From NCBI GenBank assembly GCA_965115825.1, contig OZ220464.1, positions 2,480,001 to 2,544,000 of the forward strand: a stretch of DNA of 64,000 bases. The letters run 5' to 3'. Below, piece after piece: positions 60,822 to 64,000 of this stretch. Source of the stretch: Bin87 sp965115825 (GTDB taxonomy: Bacteria > Chloroflexota > Dehalococcoidia > Lucifugimonadales > UBA3495). Position 1 is the first letter of the stretch. Every line of letters starts with the position of its first letter. Both the position numbers and the translations under genes were made by a program. Under the pieces are notes generated by a model. It was given only the letters and a program-made list of their open reading frames with translations, was not told the DNA's origin and did not search any database.

Positions 60822-63800
60822 TTACCAGACCATCAGGTTCCAGCAGTTGCCGGAGCTACAGGTGAGGCTGCGGCTCTTGCCGTTCAGGGCTACGTCGGCA
60901 ACGTTGTCTCCGACCAGGATCCAGTAGGCCTGGCCGGGGACCAACCCGGTGAGGGTGTTGAGGCCGGCGAACTCGGGGCGTGGGTCGTAGAAGAGCCACT
61001 CCTTGCTGATGCCGTCAAAGTAGAAGACGGCCTTCAGGTTGTCGCCCAGCGCGGAGAGGGCGTCCGGCAGCGGGTTGGACGCGCCGGTGGGGCCTTCGGG
61101 GAGGATTGCCAGCTGGCCGATGGCGACGGTGCTGCCGACTTCCAGCAGGACGCTGTAAGCGCCGGGATCCAGGCCGGGGATGACGACGTCCGACACGGTG
61201 ACGGAGCCATCGCGGTCGGTGCTGGGGGTACCGGCGGGCATTACGTCGCGGCCGCCGATTTCAATCCGGCTGACGCGGGAGTGAACCGGCATCTTCTCCA
61301 CGGACATGGTGACGCGGGCGCCGGGGCGTCCTTCACCGGGATCCACGCTGATGATGGAGGAGGGTATTTCGTACTCGCCCTGTCGGACGAGGTCACCGTA
61401 CTTGACCTCAATCCTGCTGGTGGAGGGGATGGGAACGCTGTTGTCCACCCGGTGCTCGATGAACCAGCGTCCGGAGCCGTCGGCGTACACGCTGTACTGC
61501 CGCTCCCGTTCGCCGTCGGTCACCTTGACGGTGATGGCGGAAATGGAGTTTTCCGGGTTGTCCACGGGCCAGTTTTCGCCGGAGACGGTTACGACGTCCC
61601 GGGGGCCGGCTACGTCGGGCGTGGTCTTGACGGCGGGATTGGGGATGGTGATTTCGACTTCGCCCGGGAAGCCCTTCTTGTCGACAACCTCGATGGTGTG
61701 CCGGCCGGGCGTCAGGGTCGGGTTGGAGGCGTCGTCATCGGCGGGCCAGACGGCTACGGCGGCGACGAACTGGCCGCCGCTGGAGACTTCGACCTCGTCG
61801 TCGCCGTCCAGGGAGTCGTCGTACACGTGGAGGGGGACGCTGTCGATGGTGATGTCCCTGGCCCTGATGCCGCTGCCGGCGCCTGTGGAGAAGCCGGTGC
61901 CGGTGATGGTAACGCGCTCGTTGGGCAGGGGGTCAGACTTGCTGACGTTGATGATGGCCGGCAGGATGGTTACCGTGGCGTCTTCGGACTTGGTTCCCCA
62001 CTTGGCGTCAACGCGCTTGGTGCCTTTCTGCGGGGGCAGTTCGAAGGTGGCCGTGGCGGAGCCGTCGGAGCTGATGCTGTTGGAGCGGATGGAGTCCGTA
62101 ATCACGACGCCGCCGACTTTCAGCTCGGTGAGGGAGGCGCCGGCGGTGGGGAAGTCCTGGGCGAAGATGGTTACCTCGTCGCCGACGCGGCCCTCGTCGG
62201 GGGACACGCGGATGGACGGGGTGAGTTCGAAGTCTTCAACGTCCTCGCCGGCGGTGCGGCCTTCGCCGTCTTCCACGCAGATGAGGTTGTTGTTGCCCGG
62301 CTTGAAGGTCGGGACGGTGACCTCAATGGAGATGGATACCTCGTCGTTGTCGCCTACGGTGCCGTTGCCGGCTTCGGTTCCGGCAGGGATGACGCCCCGT
62401 TCGCAGAGGTGGCGGGCGATGACCATGTCGCTGGATGCCTTGTTGCGGGTGGGGGCGGTGTAGGTCATTTGAGAGGAGTTGAGGGTGTAGTTGAAGCAGA
62501 ACTCGTTGCCGCCGCCCATTTCGGTTTGCCGGCTTTCGCAGTTCAGGGTGTTCCACCACTGGGCTACGGCGAACTCGGCGGCTTTGCGCTGGGCGACGTA
62601 GGCGGAGGCGGTGACGCCGTCGTTGAAGCCGGAGCCTTTGACGGTGAGCGTCTCGTTGCGCTTGCCGTCGGCGTCGGAGAGGGTGATTTTGGCCGAGGTG
62701 CTGACGTACACGCCCTGCCGTTTTGCGATGGAACCGGCGGAGGCGGCGCGCTCCATGCCGTTGGTCATGAGGCGCTCGATGCGGCCGGGGAGGCTGTCAT
62801 CAAAGCGGAGGACGTCGAAGGCGACGGTGTGCCGGCCGGCTTCGGAGGGGTTCTTGATGCCTGAGGAGCCCAGGATGACCATGGTCAAGTCCTGACCCCT
62901 TGCGAAGCCGTTGGGGCCTTCGCAGGCGTCGGAGTCGCCGGTGCACATATCGGGGACACGGACCCGGATGCTGACGTCATCCTTGTCGTTGTCAAAGTAC
63001 TCGTCTTCTTCGATTTCGGGGGATACGGTGGCGTACACCGGGGAGCCGTTGCCGGTGGCGGTGCTGGACGGGGAGTTGGCGACGAAGTAGATTGAGCTGG
63101 CCGGGATGGAGTCGGGGACTTCAAAGTCGTCTTCCAGGAAGAGGACGACGCTGGAGCCTACCGGCAAGCCGGCGGCCAGGTTGTTCAGCTTGACGGTGAG
63201 TTTGGGCCTGTCGCCGGACGTGGTGCTGTCGGAGGCAATCGTGCCGCTGAAATCGGTGGTGGCAAAGTCCACTATCGCATCTTTGTCGATACGGAAGGTC
63301 ACCGACGTAGCTGGGCCAGTGCCGGCGGTGTTGTTGGCCGACACTTCGAACTTCCACCAAAGGTTGTGGTCGCCGTTGCCAGCGGTAATCCCAGTGTCAA
63401 ACCCCGCGCCTGAGAATTCAGTCGGATAATTCGGGTGCTGGTTGTTCTTCCAAGTGGCTGTTGTGCCGGTTCCGGGGTAAACGTTGGTCAGGGTGCCGAT
63501 GGCAGCGGATTTTTCGCCCGTCCAGCCCTTGAAGACATAGGAGGTAACGGGGCTGCCCCCGTTATCCGTTGGCAGATCCCAGTGCGTCTGGAGGTACACT
63601 GCTTCACAGTCGCAATAGTCCATGCCGTTCGGGTCAGTTCCGCGGGCATCATTGTCTGAGGCGCTTAGGTGCCACAATTGCTGCACCCTTAGGTTCCGGA
63701 CTGGGCCGGGGGCGGATGGGGCCGGGGATGCCGTTGCGGAATCGCTCCAGGGGCCGAAGGTGTCGGCGCAGGTTACGCGCACCTGGACCTGGTAAGATTG

Positions 63801-64000
63801 GCCGTTGGTGAGGCCGGTGATGCGGGCGGCGCCGGAGAGGTTGCGTTGGTTGACGGTAATCTCGCCGGTAAAGGTCGTGAAGGTTCCGGAGGTTCCCTGC
63901 CGGTATCGGATGTCGAACCCGGTGTATTCGGGGCTGCCGTTGGTGGCGGCGGCGGCGTCGCCGTCCGCTGCGGCGGGGAGCATTACGTTCAGGGCCGTGT
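60822..64000 (-). CDS. Large surface protein with FnIII and IPT/TIG domains (5' end outside window)
   Basis: At least 1059 residues, open to the window edge; the upstream codons (TALNVMLPAAADG) continue a fibronectin type III domain, so the start is outside. After about two FnIII domains (GLTNGQSYQVQVRVTCADTF) come Calx-beta/cadherin-like regions, then several IPT/TIG-like domains (VTITGTGFSTGAGSGIRARD and VVTVSGENWPVDNPENSISA). The C-terminus has a conserved-looking module: AVFYFDGISKEWLFYDPRPE, LTGLVPGQAYWILVGDNV and a final CSSGNCWNLMVW with a probable disulfide. Likely a secreted or S-layer-type cell-surface protein; no anchor signal is seen at the C-terminus. Confidence 0.75.
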   Translation of the reverse strand, partial: TALNVMLPAAADGDAAAATNGSPEYTGFDIRYRQGTSGTFTTFTGEITVNQRNLSGAARITGLTNGQSYQVQVRVTCADTFGPWSDSATASPAPSAPGPVRNLRVQQLWHLSASDNDARGTDPNGMDYCDCEAVYLQTHWDLPTDNGGSPVTSYVFKGWTGEKSAAIGTLTNVYPGTGTTATWKNNQHPNYPTEFSGAGFDTGITAGNGDHNLWWKFEVSANNTAGTGPATSVTFRIDKDAIVDFATTDFSGTIASDSTTSGDRPKLTVKLNNLAAGLPVGSSVVLFLEDDFEVPDSIPASSIYFVANSPSSTATGNGSPVYATVSPEIEEDEYFDNDKDDVSIRVRVPDMCTGDSDACEGPNGFARGQDLTMVILGSSGIKNPSEAGRHTVAFDVLRFDDSLPGRIERLMTNGMERAASAGSIAKRQGVYVSTSAKITLSDADGKRNETLTVKGSGFNDGVTASAYVAQRKAAEFAVAQWWNTLNCESRQTEMGGGNEFCFNYTLNSSQMTYTAPTRNKASSDMVIARHLCERGVIPAGTEAGNGTVGDNDEVSISIEVTVPTFKPGNNNLICVEDGEGRTAGEDVEDFELTPSIRVSPDEGRVGDEVTIFAQDFPTAGASLTELKVGGVVITDSIRSNSISSDGSATATFELPPQKGTKRVDAKWGTKSEDATVTILPAIINVSKSDPLPNERVTITGTGFSTGAGSGIRARDITIDSVPLHVYDDSLDGDDEVEVSSGGQFVAAVAVWPADDDASNPTLTPGRHTIEVVDKKGFPGEVEITIPNPAVKTTPDVAGPRDVVTVSGENWPVDNPENSISAITVKVTDGERERQYSVYADGSGRWFIEHRVDNSVPIPSTSRIEVKYGDLVRQGEYEIPSSIISVDPGEGRPGARVTMSVEKMPVHSRVSRIEIGGRDVMPAGTPSTDRDGSVTVSDVVIPGLDPGAYSVLLEVGSTVAIGQLAILPEGPTGASNPLPDALSALGDNLKAVFYFDGISKEWLFYDPRPEFAGLNTLTGLVPGQAYWILVGDNVADVALNGKSRSLTCSSGNCWNLMVW

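Noticed and set aside
60810..62864. A 684-codon plus-strand frame opposite the surface protein
   Set aside because: Gly/Asp/Val-rich shadow typical of GC-rich DNA; the minus-strand frame has clear FnIII/IPT domains.

Overview
The window is GC-rich bacterial DNA, densely packed with short gaps, and reads like an environmental member of the Chloroflexota (Dehalococcoidia/SAR202-type). That placement is inference. It rests on the mix of paralogous M20 amidohydrolases, a DUF1800-DUF1501 pair, a haloacid dehalogenase, thiolase/OB-fold and acyl-CoA dehydrogenase-like genes, several Uma2 genes, many MBL/VOC/alpha-beta hydrolases, and a large FnIII/IPT surface protein. No rRNA or ribosomal protein gene is present to settle taxonomy. 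Three tRNAs are present: Gly(GCC), Phe(GAA) and a selenocysteine tRNA (selC), so the organism probably makes selenoproteins.

Layout. 0-6.6 kb: MBL hydrolase, arginase/agmatinase-family enzyme, EamA and MFS transporters, TPP enzyme. 6.6-8.4 kb: a tandem pair of unknown paralogues, the second frameshifted. 8.4-14.9 kb: catabolic and stress genes, including a haloacetate dehalogenase with all known active-site residues and a DUF1971(YeaR-like)-globin fusion. 14.9-20.2 kb: tRNA-Phe/tRNA-Gly with their own promoter, argF, then a DUF1800-DUF1501-NHL operon with a consensus promoter and an intrinsic terminator. 20.3-27 kb: Rieske protein, BtuF-like protein, folD-queA, three Uma2 genes (one frameshifted, two a mosaic tandem duplication). 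27-28.4 kb: dead IS110 remnant and copy A of a ~565-bp non-coding element. 28.4-33.2 kb: trxA, selC, lutABC lactate oxidation operon. 33.2-38 kb: MNT/HEPN pair, SRPBCC, glycerate kinase, and a type II restriction-modification pair. 38-48.1 kb: two M20 paralogues, membrane genes, cysteine desulfurase, BrnT toxin with a BrnA-like/VOC fusion, EVE protein, PII, acyl-CoA synthetase. 48.2-48.8 kb: copy B of the element, inverted relative to A. 49.1-51 kb: a type III Mod-like DNA methyltransferase whose 5' coding region contains 26 GGGAC units. 51-58.5 kb: OB-fold/thiolase pair, aldolase, RNase D, SLC13 permease, PepT-like peptidase. 58.8-60.8 kb: a nuclease-like protein with nine 18-residue repeats and a triplicated 3' end. 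60.8-64 kb: a surface protein that runs off the window.

The most interesting locus is the methyltransferase. It has a consensus promoter and a pentanucleotide tract that puts start and catalytic body out of frame in this assembly; gain of one unit or loss of two would join them. This is the classical architecture of a phase-variable methyltransferase. Other points worth a second look are the DUF1971-globin fusion, the BrnA-VOC fusion, the inverted 565-bp elements bracketing about 20 kb, and repeated signs of gene conversion between tandem paralogues.
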